A stretch of DNA of 64,000 nucleotides. Origin: Perca fluviatilis (Eukaryota > Chordata > Actinopteri > Perciformes > Percidae). Positions 41,843-57,287 of this stretch are shown here, one piece after another. The stretch spans positions 13,432,184-13,496,183 of the forward strand of contig NC_053128.1 of NCBI RefSeq assembly GCF_010015445.1. Reading direction: 5' to 3'. Under the pieces are notes generated by a model, which made no database searches, was not told where the DNA came from, and was given only the letters and a program-made list of their open reading frames with translations. Numbering within the stretch: the stretch's first letter is position 1; every line of letters starts with the position of its first letter. A program made the position numbers and the translations under genes.

Positions 41843-44800
41843 TTCTCCGTGAACCATCACCTTATCGTGGTGGAGAGGTTTGTGTGTCTCTGTGAACCTG
41901 AGGGCTGTGTTGTCTGGAGCTTTGTGCTCCTGGTAGGGTCTCCCAAGGCAAAGTGGTCTCAGGTGAGGGGCCAGACAAAGAATGGTTCAAAAACCCCAAT
42001 GGAAAAACAAGGTAGAAATGGAGTGACCCTGCCCGGAGGAAGCCCGGGGCCCCCGTCTGGAGCCAGGCCCAGACGGCGGGCTCGTCGGCGAGCGCCTGGT
42101 GGCCGGATTTGCCACGGAGCCCGGCCGGGCACAGCCCGAACAAGCTACGTGGCTCCCATCTCTCCAGCCCATGGGCCCACCACCTGTGGGAGGAACCGCT
42201 GGGGTCGGGTGCGCTGCCACATGGGTGGCAGTGAAGGTCAGGGGCCTCGACGGACCAGACCCGGGCAGCAGACGCTGGCTCTGGGGACGTGGAACGTCAC
42301 CTCTCTGTGGGGAAGGAGCCGGAACTGGTGCGGAGGTGGAGCGCTACCGGTTAGATCTGGTGGGGCTTACCTCTACGCACAGTCTCGGTTCTGGAACTGT
42401 ACCCCTGGATAGGGTTGGACTCTTTTCTTCTCCGGAGTTGCTCAGGGTGTGCGCGCGCCGGGCGGGTGTGGGGATACTAACAAGCCCCCGACTGAGCCGC
42501 CGCCGTTGGAGTTTACCCCGGTGGACGAGGGTCGCCTCCCTACGCTGCGCGGGTTGTGGGGGAAAACTCTGACTGTTGTTTGTGCATATGCACCAAACAG
42601 GAGTTCGGAGTATTCGGCCTTCTTGGAGACCTTGAGTGGGGTCCTGCATGGGGGCCAGTGGGGGAATCCATTGTTCTGCTGGGGGACTTCAATGCACAGC
42701 GGGCAATGATGGAGACACCTTGGAGAGGCGTGATTGGGAGGAACGGCCTCCCTGATCTAAACCAGAGTGGTTGTTTGTTGTTGGACTTCTGTGCTAGTCA
42801 TGGATTGTCTATAACGAACACCATGTTCGAACATAGGGATGCTCATAAGTGTACCTGGTACCAGAGCACCCTAGGCCGAAGGTCAATGATCGATTTTATA
42901 ATCGTTTCATCTGATCTGAGGCCGTATGTTTTGGACACTCGGGTGAAGAGAGGGGCAGAGCTGTCAACCGATCACCATCTGGTGGTGAGTTGGGGGGTGG
43001 GGGAAGACTCTGGACAGACCTGGTAAGCCCAAACGTGTAGTGCGGGTAAATTGGGAACGTCTCAGGAGGCCCTGTCCGTCCAACGGACTTTCAACTCGCA
43101 CCTCCGGCGGAGCTTTTCGTGCATCCCTGTGGAGGCTGGGGGCATTGAACCAGAGTGGACAATGTTCAAAGTTTCCATTGCTGAAGCGCTGCGCGGAGGA
43201 GCTGTGGTCTTAGGGTCTTAGGTGCCTCAAGGGGCGGTAACCCACCGAACACCGTGGTGGACACCGGTGGTCAGGGAAGCCGTCCGACTGAAGAAGGAGT
43301 CTTTCCGGGATATGTTATCCCAGAGGACTCCGGAGGCAGTTGCAGGGTACCGGCGGGCCCGGGGGGCTGCAGCCTCTGCCGTGGAAAGAGGCAAAGCAGC
43401 GGGTGTGGGAGAAGTTTGGAGAAGACATGGAGAAGGACCTTTCGGGTCGGCACCAAAGTGCTTCTGGAAAACTGTTCGCCACCTCAGGAGGGGGAAGGGG
43501 AACCATCCAAGCTGTGTACAGTAAGGATGGGACACTGTTGACCTCAACTGAGGAGGTAATAGGGCGGTGGAAGGAGCATTTTGAGGAACTCCTGAATCCG
43601 ACTAATACGCCTCTATGTTAGAGGCAGAGCTGGAGGATGACGGGGATTGTCGTCGATTCCCGGGCGGAAGTCACTGATGTAGTCAAACAACTCCACAGTG
43701 GCAAAGCCCCGGGGATTGATGAGATCCGTCCAGAAATGCTCAAGGCTCTGGGTGTGGAGGGGCTGTCCTGGTTGACACGCTTCTTCAACATTGCGCGGGA
43801 AGTCTGGAACAGTGCCAAAGGAGTGGCAGACTGGGGTGGTGGTTCCCCTTTTAAAAAGGGGGACCAGAGGGTGTGTGCCAATTACAGGGTATCACACTTC
43901 TCAGCCTCCCTGGTAAAGTCTACTCCAAGGTGCTGGAAAGGAGGGTTCGGCCGATAGTCGAACCTCAGGTTGAGGAGGAACAATGCGGATTCCGGTCCTG
44001 GTCGCTGGAACAACGGACCAGCTCTTCACTCTCGCAGGGATCCTGGAGGGGGCCTGGGAGTATGCCCAACCGGTCTACATGTGTTTTGTGGATTTGGAGA
44101 AGGCGTATGACCGGGTCCCCCCGGAGATACTGTGGGAGGTGCTGCGGGAGTATGGGGTGAGGGGGTCTCTACTCAGGGCCATCCAATCTCTGTACGACCA
44201 AAGTGAGAGCTGTGTCCGGTTCTCGCAGTAAGTCGGACTCGTTTCAGGTGAGGGTTGGCCTCCGCCAGGGCTGCGCTTTGTCACCAATCCTGTTTGTAAT
44301 ATTTATGGACAGGATATCGAGGCGTAGTCGGGGTGGGGAGGGCGTCGTTCGGTGGGCTGGGGATCTCATCGCTGCTTTTTGCAGATGATTTGGTCCTGAT
44401 GGCATCATCGGCCTGGCGACCTTCAGCACTCACTGGATCGGTTCGCAGCCGGTGTGAAGCGGTTGGGATGAGGATCAGCACCTCTAAATCGGAGGCCATG
44501 GTTCTCAGCAGGAAACCGATGGAATGCCTTCTCCAGGTAGGGAATGAGTCCTTACCCCAAGTGAAGGAGTTCAAGTACCTTGGGGTTTTGTTCGCGAGTG
44601 AGGGACAATGGAGCGGGAGATTGGTCGGAGAATCGGCGAGCGGGGCGGTATTACATTCCATCTATCGCACCGTTAGGACGAAAAGAGAGCTGAGCCAGAA
44701 GGCAAAGCTCTCGATCTACCGGTCAGTTTTCGTTCCTACCCTCACCTATGGTCATGAAGGCTGGGTCATGACCGAAAGAACAAGATCCAGGGTGCAAGCG

Positions 44801-45176
44801 GCCGAAATGGGTTTCCTCAGGAGGGTGGCTGGCGTCTCCTTCTTGAGATAGGGTGAGAAGCTCAGTCATCCGTGAGGAGCTCGAGTAGAGCCACTGCTCC
44901 TTGCGTCGAAAGGAGCCACTTGAGGTGGTTCGGGCATCTGGTGAGGATGCCCCTGGCCTCCCCTAGGGAGGTGTTCCAGGCACGTCCAGCTGGGAGGAGG
45001 CCCTCGGGGAAGACCCAGGACTAGGTGGAGGGATTATATCTCCAACCTGGCCTGGGAACGCCTCGGATCCCCCAGTCGGAGCTGGTTAATGTTGCGCGAA
45101 GCGGGAAGTTTGGGGTCCCCTGCTGGAGCTGCTCCCCCGACCCGACACCGGATAAGCGGACGAAGATGGATGGATG
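41843..45176 (+). mobile_element. RTE/Rex3-like non-LTR retrotransposon, full length but decayed
   Basis: Bounded by a perfect 12-bp target duplication GTTCATAAACAC (41831-41842 and 45177-45188). It starts with the conserved 5' UTR (GTGAACCATCACCTTATCGT) and ends in GATGGATGGATGG, the GATG-type tail described for Rex3. The endonuclease lies at about 42270-43020 (GTWNVTSLW, LLGDFNAQ, MIDFIIVSSDL, STDHHLVVSW). Reverse transcriptase lies at about 43640-44850 (GKAPGIDEIRPEMLKAL, FVDLEKAYDRVP, GLRQGCALSPILF, LLFADDLVLMASS). Several frameshifts and stops break the ORF, so it is inactive. The clade call is from memory of family motifs. Confidence 0.88.
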
Positions 45177-45182
45177 GTTCAT

Positions 45183-46409
<1,227 letters not shown>

Positions 46410-46689
46410 GAAGTGTCTCCACATCTTGGGAATGTAAGTAAACTCTGCAAATGTTTTCATGACTAGGATTCAAAACCTGTTCATGTACTGAAATCCTATG
46501 ACTGCAGTTTTTCCACACATTGGACTAGGACAAACAATATATATTTTTTTCCCTTTCTAGTTAAACATTCTATTTGTATATTATTTAATTCAATGTTGCT
46601 CTTAATGTTCAAAGCAGGGAGTACAGCAGTTTCAAAACTCCAAACACTGGCCCACTGGTGTTCAATTTTAAAAAGTACAAAAGATAAAT

Positions 46690-46905
46690 GAATTGTTCTG
46701 GCAAGGCTTTGATTTTTGTACTTCAGCACCATGGACAGAGACATAGAGAGGAGTATTGAGAGAAAAGGTATTTGGGAGGCTCAGCTCCATCTTCACTAGA
46801 CAGTCTGGTAAACGTGCATTGATCCACCTGTCGGTCTCATGCATCCTACCTTCATTAGTGAACAAGACCCCAAGATACTTGAACTCATTCCCAAGTACCA
46901 ATGGA
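46690..46905 (-). mobile_element. LINE fragment (RTE-like), minus strand
   Basis: The minus strand encodes GNEFKYLGVLFTNEGRM, which matches the EFKYLGVLF(T/A)SEG motif of the element at 41843-45176. Only the distal reverse-transcriptase region remains. Confidence 0.75.
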
Positions 46906-46909
46906 GTAC

Positions 46910-49900
46910 AAAGGCCTCAGACTTGGAAGTGCTGACTCTATTTCAAAAACCTCTTCAACATCAGCTTCCCAACATTCAAGAGTCTCAGGGTTCCCCCCCC
47001 CAGTGAATTGGTTAGTAAATGTGGTGAGCCATTACTGATAAAGTCCAGCTGGTCAATATCAAAGGACTCTAAACTAACTTCAACTTGACACACTCACCAA
47101 CTGGTGATTATCAAACTGACTTCAGCCTGGTGTCTGACCTGTAGTGCAGAGGTGAGTTTTAGTCTCACTAATCAGAACCAGATTTTGACTGCCCGGGCGG
47201 TTTGTCTCTAATCATTTTCCCAACTTGCAAACATTCAGAAGGTTTTCCATTTCCTGACATTGCGACCTGCTGCTCTAATTAATCACCGCGAGTGAACTTA
47301 TCAAATTGATCAAGCAATCGCCAGCTGAGCTGAATCAAAAAGGTCCCGATGCATCTAATTTTATTATCTAGACAATGGTTTAATCAGATGTCTCACTCAG
47401 TAGCAACACTGCTCGTTACCCCCTGAAGCTTAGTGTTATATTATATTTCATGAAAATGTCATAATCTTTTCTGCTGTTAGGGGTATGTTAGTTATGTGCT
47501 CTTTATTTTAAGCAAGGCGGGGCACCTTCACTATAAAAATCAATCCACAGTAAAAATCAGCAATTCAATCCTCAGCTGTGAATAGAGATTCTGTCCATGG
47601 AGGGGCAACCTTGCCATGACCCAACACCCACCCACAACAAACTGGACTTATTCAATAACCTTCACTGCCATTCCAGATCTCAATCCAGCTCACTGCCCAC
47701 TGCCTAGGTCACTCCCTACTCAGAAGTTTAGTTCCAGAGGCAGTGCACTGCAGAAAGATGAGCTCAACTATACCTAGCTATAGAACTGCTCTATTTCACT
47801 AGCTCCAGCTCTTTGCCAGGGAGTTGTCATTCCACATGCCAAGAAATTATTTTTAAAACAGGGGGTCAGCACTCCACGTCCCCTTGCTACCCATTTGGCT
47901 ATGTACCAGACTCCGAAACCGAACACCGTAGGTGGCGAGCCCACAAGACATCCTAGTTTGGACAAGGATGCTCTTTTATGAAGTCTCTGCTCCATAAAGG
48001 TGAATCATTTAGTCTAGACACTTACCTGGCACCCATTTGGGACCCCAAACAAGAGCCGTTGCCCCTGACAAAACTGTTTCAAAGCCAGAAAAAATGCTTT
48101 GGCCCTGACCAAAATATTTTCAACCCTAAATAATACAAGCGTATCGTCACTGGCTTGCAGAGTGAGATTAAATTTAATTTAAGTAATTTGAGTGTTTAGT
48201 TAAAATGTGCCTGTCGAAGAATAAAGAGTGAGGGGGTATAATATAGGATAAGAAGCAAAAGCATGGATTATTAAACTTTAACGGTCATGCAACACCGGGA
48301 GTAAATCCAGCCTCTCAACATGGGATGTAATGCCATTACAAAATACCACTAGTTATGTCACAGATGGGGAGGGGATGGAGGTGGTGGCAGAAAGAGGCCC
48401 ATGACCCAGTTTTGATCTCAATGCAAAAAGATTAGTCCCAAAAAAGATGTTCTTGTAATGCATTTCATGGAGAATTTGACTAAATCCTGCCACTCCATTA
48501 CAAAAACTTAAAACTCCATTTATTTTACTGCAACCTTAAAGAAAACCTGCAAAACAATTCAGGGTCATGCTTCGTTTAGTCCTTCAATCTGTGTCACTGG
48601 GCGTTCTTCCTGAACCCTTGGAGAGGACATGACTGATGTGTGACATCGCTTTCTCTTCCCCCTGTTCCTCCTCCTCCCCCCCTCAGTCCTTCCTCCGTCA
48701 CGTCACACAGCGTTGTCCTGCGGGATCCGGGAAATGATTAAGGAAGACAGTTTCAAATACCTTTCAAGTCTCTCCCTGATGGCACCGCAAAGTAGGTGGG
48801 CATGGAGAAGGTGGGAGCTGGCAACAGGAAGCATGCCGCACTGCCTGGTAGAGACAGGCGAGAAGGTAAATATTTGATTGTGTGTGTATTGATGTGTGTG
48901 TGTGTGTGTGTGTGTGTGTGTCTGTGTGTCTGTGTGTGTGTGCATGCGTGAGAAGCAGTTTGGCCTTTTGAGCTCCCGTAGCAAAACAAATCCTCTCCTT
49001 TAAATCTGTGATATACTTCACATAGGGGTGACTTGTCCACAGTGACATACATAAAGGGTCCCTCATTGTGACGTGCCAGGGTGTGTGCATGTGTGAATAC
49101 ATATCGGTGTGTCTATGAACGGTGTGTGTCTATGTATGTGTGTGCATGGGTCTATGTGAGGGAGAGATAATGAGATCTTGTTCAGCTGAGGCCTGGTCTT
49201 GATCCCCAGAAGCCCTGGACTCATTTCAGTGAGAAACCTCTGAACAGAGTGAATATGAGACTGAACACCTCTGGCAGAAACACAAACCTGGTCTCACGTA
49301 GAGGGATCCAAGCGGACTATGAGCCTGTTACGCACTATAAGCCTGTATAAGTCCAGGATAATAGCCATTGTTCCTTTTTGAAGGGATAACTTTTTTTTTT
49401 TATATTATTCCTCAATTTCCTTTTTTCAAGGAATATAATTATCAGCTTTTTCCCTTCACTTCCACCCCGCTTTACTCAGTTCAGCTGCTTGAGTCTGCAG
49501 GGCTTTTCTTTGTGTCTAAAGAGAAACCACCTTTTCTTTTACCTCCGCCTGATGGGGTACACCAATTGTTGGTTGTGACGGGGGGGGGGTGGGGGGGGGG
49601 TTTGTCACGTTATTTGAGAGAGCGTAGTTGACCCTAACTCAACTGACAAACTATACATCTTTTGAAAGTGCAAAGCGTTATTATTCAATCGGTGTAAACC
49701 ATTTTAAGCTCTCAATACCACTACAACAAGTTTGAGTATTATTTGTAACAGGAGTGCATTTAAACACAACAGTAACATTAAAACAAACATGTTAAATGTA
49801 CGTATTTAAATGTGGTTCAGAATCATTAGGCATAATTCAGATTTTTAATAGTAAACTACAAACAGTAGTTTCAAAAGAGACCAGGGGTATGACTGTAATC

Positions 49901-52900
49901 GAAAGGGTTCGAGAACAGTAATTACTTTGGGTATGCAAAAATAGTTTTATGAGCCTCAAAGCCCTCAGAGACAGACATTCAATCGCTGTAAATTCAGCAC
50001 TGGGGTTAACCCCTCTTTGATTAAACTGTTGTCCAGTCATGTGCATGCACTTAACCACCAACATTAGGCAAGAGGTCAATCTATTGACGTAAACACCATT
50101 AACACCAGCATGCCTACATGAACACAAATAACTTCCAGATAAAGGCACTAGTTTAGTTAACACATAATAAAGGTGTTCACATAGTTTACAGCCACTCAGT
50201 TATGTAACCAAGATTAAGGTTTTTCATTTTGTTATCAGACAACACTTCATGCACACCAAAGGTGACTGTGTTCAGACCAGGCATGAGCCCGGAAAAGGCC
50301 GCCTCATTCATTTTAATGAGACTACTGAGGGAAGCGACACAGAGGGCTACAACCATAAAAACACAGGGTTATCCAGCAAAAAAGATGAACCAGACTCAAA
50401 CGCAATGATTATCTGGCAATGCATTGAACACTCAAATACATTCCTGGTAATGTTGTTTACCATGTGCATTCTTATTCGTTTGCAGTGATAACTTCATAGT
50501 CATAGTTGTAAACTCCTGTCTCAGTGGGATAACACAAATATCTTGCTTCCGTAATTTCACCTTCCATTTCCTCCTTCCTTCCTTCTTTCCTTAATTTCTC
50601 ACTCCTCCCTCATCCACCCTCCCTCCCTCTCCTCTCCATGCCTGTCAGCTAGCTTCGCCACGTGACTTAGCCAAAGCTATCACTGTTCCCTTTTCTTTTT
50701 GGCATTGTTCAAACTAAATGGAAACAAGGTAATTAGCTTGTTACAATTAAAGCGAGACGAGCGGATGAATTGTAATCACCCGCAATGGAGTTCCTGCTTT
50801 CTCCCCTGCAGCCTCCAACAGGCCAGCTGAGCTATCCTCATTTGCATAATTAAAATATACAAATGATAATGGATTTTGTAGTCAATGTCCAGAGGCTGCA
50901 AAAGGCAGGGATGAGAAGAAAATATGAAATCACAATAACAACCACGCTGGCTTCGCCTAGAGGGGAGGGGAGGGACAGAGGAGGAGGAAAGGAAGGAGAT
51001 GGGAAGAAAAGGAGAATGTGGGGCTACTGGAAAAAGATGGTAAGAAGGATGTGCAGATAATGGAGGATAGACGAGAGAAAAGGGAACAGACAGCCTGAAC
51101 ATCAGGGGGAGCAGAATAAAGGTGGACCAATTACATTTGCAAATAGCACACGCCTGGCCCTGGCCTGCATTGCCCTCCCTCTAGGGAAGTCTTTTGCCTG
51201 ATTACATGAAATTGGGATAGAATTAAACATCTAAGAGTTGTCCTAAGACAAACCGAAATGAAATTAGAACCCGGCTTCTCTTTTTTTATACCTTGGAGCG
51301 CCACAGATCCGCCACGACAGGGAGGGAAAGAGAAACGGAGGGATATTTGCAATTAGGCGAGAGACAATGTCAGTGAAATTAGGCCTCAGAGCTGAGTTGT
51401 TTCTCCCTCGGCCTTTTCTCTCTTTTTTCTCCCACTCTCATAGCTTTTTGTAGTTTCTCTTTTTTTGCCGTCAGAAAGTTTGGAGGCGAAACAGCTGTGA
51501 TCTCTTGATGCTGATGTGGTAATAGGTTTCAGACACACACACACACACACAATGCCAAAATACATTTACACACACTAAGTGCCCTGGTGATTTGGCCTGT
51601 ATGGCAGCACAGTGCATAAAGAGTGTGGCATTAGAGTGGTGTGTGCCGTGAGCGCTGGGCACGGCCCCAAAAACAACAGCTGAATGGCTCTCCAGTCACC
51701 AAACAAACTTGTGTGCTCTCTACAGTAAAGGTTTGAGGGAGGGGGTTCTTATGTAGTGAGGGGTGTCCTTAAAAACATGAGTGTTACTTTCCTTGACAAA
51801 GAAAAGAAAAAAATGTTTGCTTAGGGGTTGACTGCTATCCTCTCTGCCTCTCTCCCAAATCAATTCAGCACTTTCTTTTGTTTTGCATTCTCCGTTCACA
51901 TCAACATCAACCTCGTATGAATGCAAAATAAATTGTAAAAATACTTAAATCAAAGGGAAGATATCAAATTATCATGATAATAATACAAATAATAACACTT
52001 TTGTACTTCAACTTCATTACCCTTTCCATCCAGGTTTCCCCAAAAGGCATCAGAAATGATACACTTAGCTTGTACTCTGATCCAATTATTTCTGATCCAA
52101 GATAAAGATGCATACAATACAATTATCTTTCCTTCTTAGTAATAACAACGGCTCCAACTTGGAATGACAAAACAATTGTCCTTTGTCATTTCCTTCCTAC
52201 ACAACATGTGCGTTTTCTGACGGCACCTGTTTTAGCAGGACGACATTGTCCATTGTGTCATCCAAAATTCATATGATCATTGACAAAAAAACATTGATAT
52301 GCCAGGAGTGTCTTTACATTGAAAAGATTAGTTTGACAAAATAATCTTAACTCAAGGTCCGCTTACTACTTTGCTCACTGAACTCCATCCACTGATGAAG
52401 ACTGTCAGATTATGTTGAAAGCTTAGAAAAAAAATCTACTTCGAGATACGAGTATTTTGTCAAATTGACGTGACTTATTTCCAGTGGTTAAGACTGTGGT
52501 TAAGATTTGATTAGCTGCTGTTGTTCTCGTGAGGATAATCTTTTATCCGTATGTTTTGTTCTCTTCCTCTTCTTTTCCCACTTGTTTCCCATCTACTTCT
52601 CTCTGTGTTTCCTTTAAATGATGACTCAAATGCTCCTTTGTTGCGTTCTTCCCCTCTTTCTCTTTAGCTCCCTCTCCCTTCCTTCGGTTGATGCTATTCC
52701 CCTGAAAACTGTATTACCAGCATGTGTGCAATGAAATGAAATGTTCATGGTGGTGTTTGACGGTTCCCTCCGACTCTCTATTTAAACAGCCATTTTCCCA
52801 GTTTGTCACCCCGTTTGTTTTCATTCTCTGCTTTCAATCTCACAAACACACACACACACACACACACACACGACTCGTAACTTTTTTTCCCCCTTCTTTT

Positions 52901-53054
52901 CTGTCTCTGCTCTCTCTGCATCTATATTCTTTGTGTCCATATTGCCTTTTGCTTTTCACATAACTTTTCTCCCACTGTTTAGGTCTATTCACAAATGTGT
53001 CGTTTTACTATGTGTGTGTTCCCTGTTTGCATCGTCCCCCTCATCTCTTCTTCC

Positions 53055-53103
<49 letters not shown>

Positions 53104-53295
53104 AGAGTGAAAGCAATAACAGTGGCAGAGCTGTAAGTAAATAATGAGGAGTAATCAAAGTTAATGGAACCCAATGGGAGCCACAGCTTCAGAGTGTGGC
53201 AATAATCTCATTTAGAGAGAGAGGCAGATTTAGTGGATAATTGGGGCCTAAGTACTCACTGATTCCCCTGCTAACTAACTAACTAACTGAGCTAC
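46910..53295. other. Intergenic desert
   Basis: Mostly unique sequence. Microsatellites at 48892-48942 (TG) and 52842-52871 (CA), and a (GT)n at 53059-53099. A G-run lies at 49580-49601. The segment 50640-50940 is rich in homeobox/octamer-like words. No gene seen. Confidence 0.55.
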
Positions 53296-53389
53296 CGATG
53301 CTCGTTTTGTTTGCAATTTGCCGACACAGATGGACCGCAAACAAAGAAGAGACGCTCGATGTACTCCCGCGTCTTGGCTTGTCTTCTTC

Positions 53390-54130
53390 TGGTTCTGCTT
53401 TCCTTTCCTTCCTTTCTCTTTCGTTTTTTTTCTTCTATTTTCTTCCTTTCCTCTCTCAACTTTTACGTTCCTCTTATGCTTTTATGTATTATCCTATATT
53501 TTACTTTCCTCTTTCTCCTTCTCTCGCTCTTCTTTCCTTTCCTCTCCTCACCTTTTATGTCCTGTTTTGCTGTTCCCTTCCTTCTATCGCTTTCACCTGT
53601 TGTTTTCACGCCTTGTCCCCTATCCTCTGTGCTTCTGTCCTTTTTTTCTTTCCTTTCATTTAGTCTTGTTTCTTTTGTCTTGTCTTTCCTTTCATCCTCT
53701 CATCGTCTCCTCTCCTTCCTTCTTCCCTCCTCTCAAGTATCATATCCTTTTTTTCTGTACTCTTTCCCCTTTTCTTCTTGCCTTTACTCTTGTCCTCCTT
53801 CTTACCTCTCCTTTCTTTCTTTCCTCATTTCCTTTCAGCTCATTTCTTCTTAGTTTTTTCATGCTCTCCCTTCTCTTTCCACTTTTAAAACCGTTATGTT
53901 TTCATGTCTTCTCCTCTCCTGTGTCCTTTTTCTTGCTTTTTTCCCTTCTCGTCTCACCTCTTCTCCTTTTCTTCTTTCCTTATATCTTATTCTTTTTTTC
54001 TTTCTACCTCTGTCTTCTTTTCTCCTTTTTTCCTAACCCATCCTTTCACTTTCTCTCCTCTTCTTGTCTCCTTTCCGTTCCTGTCCTTGTCCGCTTGCCT
54101 TTCGTCAAGTCTCTTTGGCTCCTCTCCTCT
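53390..54130. repeat. Long polypyrimidine tract
   Basis: About 740 bases that are strongly C/T on the plus strand, built from TTTCC/CTTCT-type words without a fixed period. The absence of purines removes stop codons and creates a spurious long ORF. Confidence 0.9.
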
Positions 54131-54173
54131 CCTGTGTGTGTATCCATGACATAAAGAGAGATAGACATGTACA

Positions 54174-54219
54174 TGTGTATGTGTGTATGTGTGTATGTGT
54201 GTGTGTGTGTGTGTGTGTG
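54174..54219. repeat. (GT)n microsatellite
   Basis: Interrupted GT array following the polypyrimidine tract. Confidence 0.9.
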
Positions 54220-54222
54220 CGT

Positions 54223-55291
54223 GGGATGGAGTTAATGGAGGATGCTCTCAGTCGCACAGCAGGGTTCCACTCGCTCTTGGGAAAGACCAGCATGCTTTGC
54301 TCCAGGTGCGTGTATGTGTGTGTTTATGTGCAACGGCCCGTGACTCAGAGGTGTCCCGATGTCATGACAGAACAATGTTGTGTGTGTGCGCGCTGCTTTT
54401 CTCTCTGGCTTGAGCATACTGTATTGTTGAGTCTTTAACCCTCCATTTGATAAGTCAATCATTTACTCAGCATGATGACTGGACCACTGCCAAAATATTC
54501 TCCTCTCTCTTTCTTCTCAGCCCTCAGCTGATTTCCCTTCTTCCCATCATCCCATTTCTCTCCTCTACCTCTCTCTAATTATCTATCTCCCTTTTTCCTT
54601 TTTATTCTTGCTAATTTTCTCTCGACTTATCCCTCTTCCTCCATCCCTCCCCTTCAGTATGTTATTGGCATGAATCTCAGATGCACAGTATTAACGAAGC
54701 ATCTAAATACAAAAGGAAATTAACTAGAGGAATAATTAACAAACCGATAAACCATGAGCCACCTGATTTCCCATCAGTCTCTTTCGTTTGTTTACCCATT
54801 TCTATAGTTTTATTTGCTTCCTAGCCCTCTTTCCTTTTCTTTCAATCTTATTAATTAGTAGTGTGATAAACTATGCCTGATCTGCTCATCATCGTCAAAA
54901 CATCATCAACATTTTATCTCAAGCTGCATCATAATGGACAACACTGACATCAGCCTACTGCATTATCAGACTTGAGTAAGACTCTAACTCCTGGTCCCAA
55001 CAGCAATTAAATCTGCATCTCTGGCAGCATTAGTGCCTTGCTTCAGGTTTAACCTACAGAGAGTCATTCCTACTACAGGCTGTTGTTTGACTGCATACAA
55101 CAGAATTCGATCATTCGACGTAGTTACGTATTCATCAAACAGAGTAATTTTTCCAGGGTGCCAAAAAGCCTCGTAGGTCAGGTCATGAGTGCAATTTAAT
55201 ACATTTACATTTAATATTTTTAAGTATAGTTATGCCACTGTGATTATAAGTATATGTGTTCAGTGTGTGTGTGAATGCATGGCAGTGTCTA

Positions 55292-55330
<39 letters not shown>

Positions 55331-56742
55331 TGCGTGTGTGTGGGAACAGCTTAAAGCAACACAGCAGGGCAAAGCTAGTCTGTGAAAGATGTATTTAATC
55401 TGAAGATATTAGACTCAGGTTATTTTTACTTACCATCGCTCGGTATTAAAAAGCACAGTTACAGTTATTGTGCGCGGTCAGGGGTGGTTATACATTTAGG
55501 AGGGAGGCAGGCCATAGGAGAGACGCAAAAGAGGTAAGAGTAAGAGTAAGTCTATAACACACGGTACACACACACACACACACACAAAAGTGACTTGTAT
55601 TGCGCAAATACATCTAAGGCTCCTAGAAGCTTATGTACACAGTGTTTCAGTAAAGTCCCCCATTACATAAATGAGCAGGATAAGGTGCTTAGACGTTATT
55701 TACACACGGGGCAAGAGGGGATTAGGATCGACCCCCGTCAATCTCTCTTCCTTTTGTTTCATTTTGTTTCACCTCGTCTTGTTTCCTTTGTTTCATTTTA
55801 TTTGCTCTTTGCACTCTTACACGGTTTTCTTCCCTTTCTCCTATGGGTTCTCCTAATGATGGAACTGTCAAACTTGCTGACACAATCCGCAAAATATGTA
55901 TTCATTTAATTTAAAGAAAGATGATTTGCCTCTTTTTTTTCAAATTGTGTTGCTGTTGGTGTACTCAAGCCTCCAAACAGTACAAACAGTATCACTAAGT
56001 GAATCGGAGAGTAAATCGACCTCTGCGTCTGAGTGCTAACTGGAGCGACTAGTCATCCTGTCAGAAGTCCTGATTGGCTCATTTAAATACCGCTCAGGTG
56101 TAATTGGCTGGCAAATTAAACTGTCATTATTGGACAGGCGAAGACGGGGAAAAAAAGCACAGGGGAGTGACAGGACAAAATGTCCGCCATTCTCCCATGG
56201 GAAAACTCTGGGAAATACGGGGGGACAGACATATGCACACACAGAGACACATACACTTAGAGACCTCATTCTAAAGTACATATGATGTATGACGCTGGCC
56301 AGCTGAGTTTGTGCAGAGAGAGAAAGTGACGAAGTATGCACGTAGGAAGCACATTTAATACATATTACATATTACACACACATTACATATACAATATTAT
56401 TTGATTTTTACTGTCCTAAGAGACTCTTCTTGTCCGCTTTATTCTTTCTTCCAATTGAACAATCTGTTTCTGTCTTGCAACTCTCGTCCACTCTCTGTTT
56501 TGACATGGCTCTGTAATAAAACTGATGGATGGACAATGACCAGAGCTTCTCCAGGTGAACCCTGACCTCCCAGAGTGTGTGCACGTGTGTTCGTCTGTGA
56601 TGGTGTGTGTGTGTGTGTTTGTGAGGCTATGGCCCATCTGTGTGGGCCGTTGAGAGCCTTTCTCTCTTTGCCCTCTCACTCTGACCCACATCCTCAACGG
56701 TCAACACTGAGAGCAGTCAGGCCCTGGGGAGTGTGTCTCTCT

Positions 56743-56816
<74 letters not shown>

Positions 56817-57279
56817 ACTAGTGTGTATGAGTGTCAGTATATGCAGGAGTGAGTCTTAAGAGGGCAAACACACAAGAAACACACACAGTTTTTCATGATC
56901 TCATCATTGGATTGTGAATACCGTATTAACGATGGCTGGGTGGCCCCTGGCCACTACTTACTGAATCAGATATGTGACATCTGATATGTTTTCAATTTAA
57001 AATCCATTTGTAATGCAATATAGCAGTGTACTACATGCGAAGGTCAGGACCCAAAGTTGGGTCACTGAAAGATCATAATTATTTTAAAGGAGGTGAAATG
57101 GCCTTAAAAGCAAAGTCATTTGATCTTTTTGAAATATTGGAAGAGTGCTGTGTTCTTTTTACAACTTTAAATACTTACATATGCTTAGAAGTCATAATTT
57201 GTGGACGAGCCTGAAAAGTACTTTCGTGATGCAATTTCAAAGTCAAAAACAAGCAAAAACACTGAAAATCATATCTTAA
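54223..57279. other. Intergenic desert
   Basis: GT microsatellites at 55290-55344 and 56744-56814, short (CA)n at 55567-55587. Bases 56030-56220 are unique, GC-balanced sequence. No gene seen. Confidence 0.55.
56744..56814. repeat. (GT)n microsatellite
   Basis: About 35 uninterrupted GT units. Confidence 0.97.
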
Positions 57280-57287
57280 ATTTACAC

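Noticed and set aside
47774..47995. Minus-strand frame with a protein-like stretch (VWYIAKWVARGRG)
   Set aside because: It may be a transposon remnant, but no second motif, ends or family match could be found.
53318..54154. 278-residue open frame rich in Phe, Leu and Ser
   Set aside because: It is a product of the polypyrimidine tract, which cannot form stop codons on this strand; no domain, and neighbouring frames are equally open.
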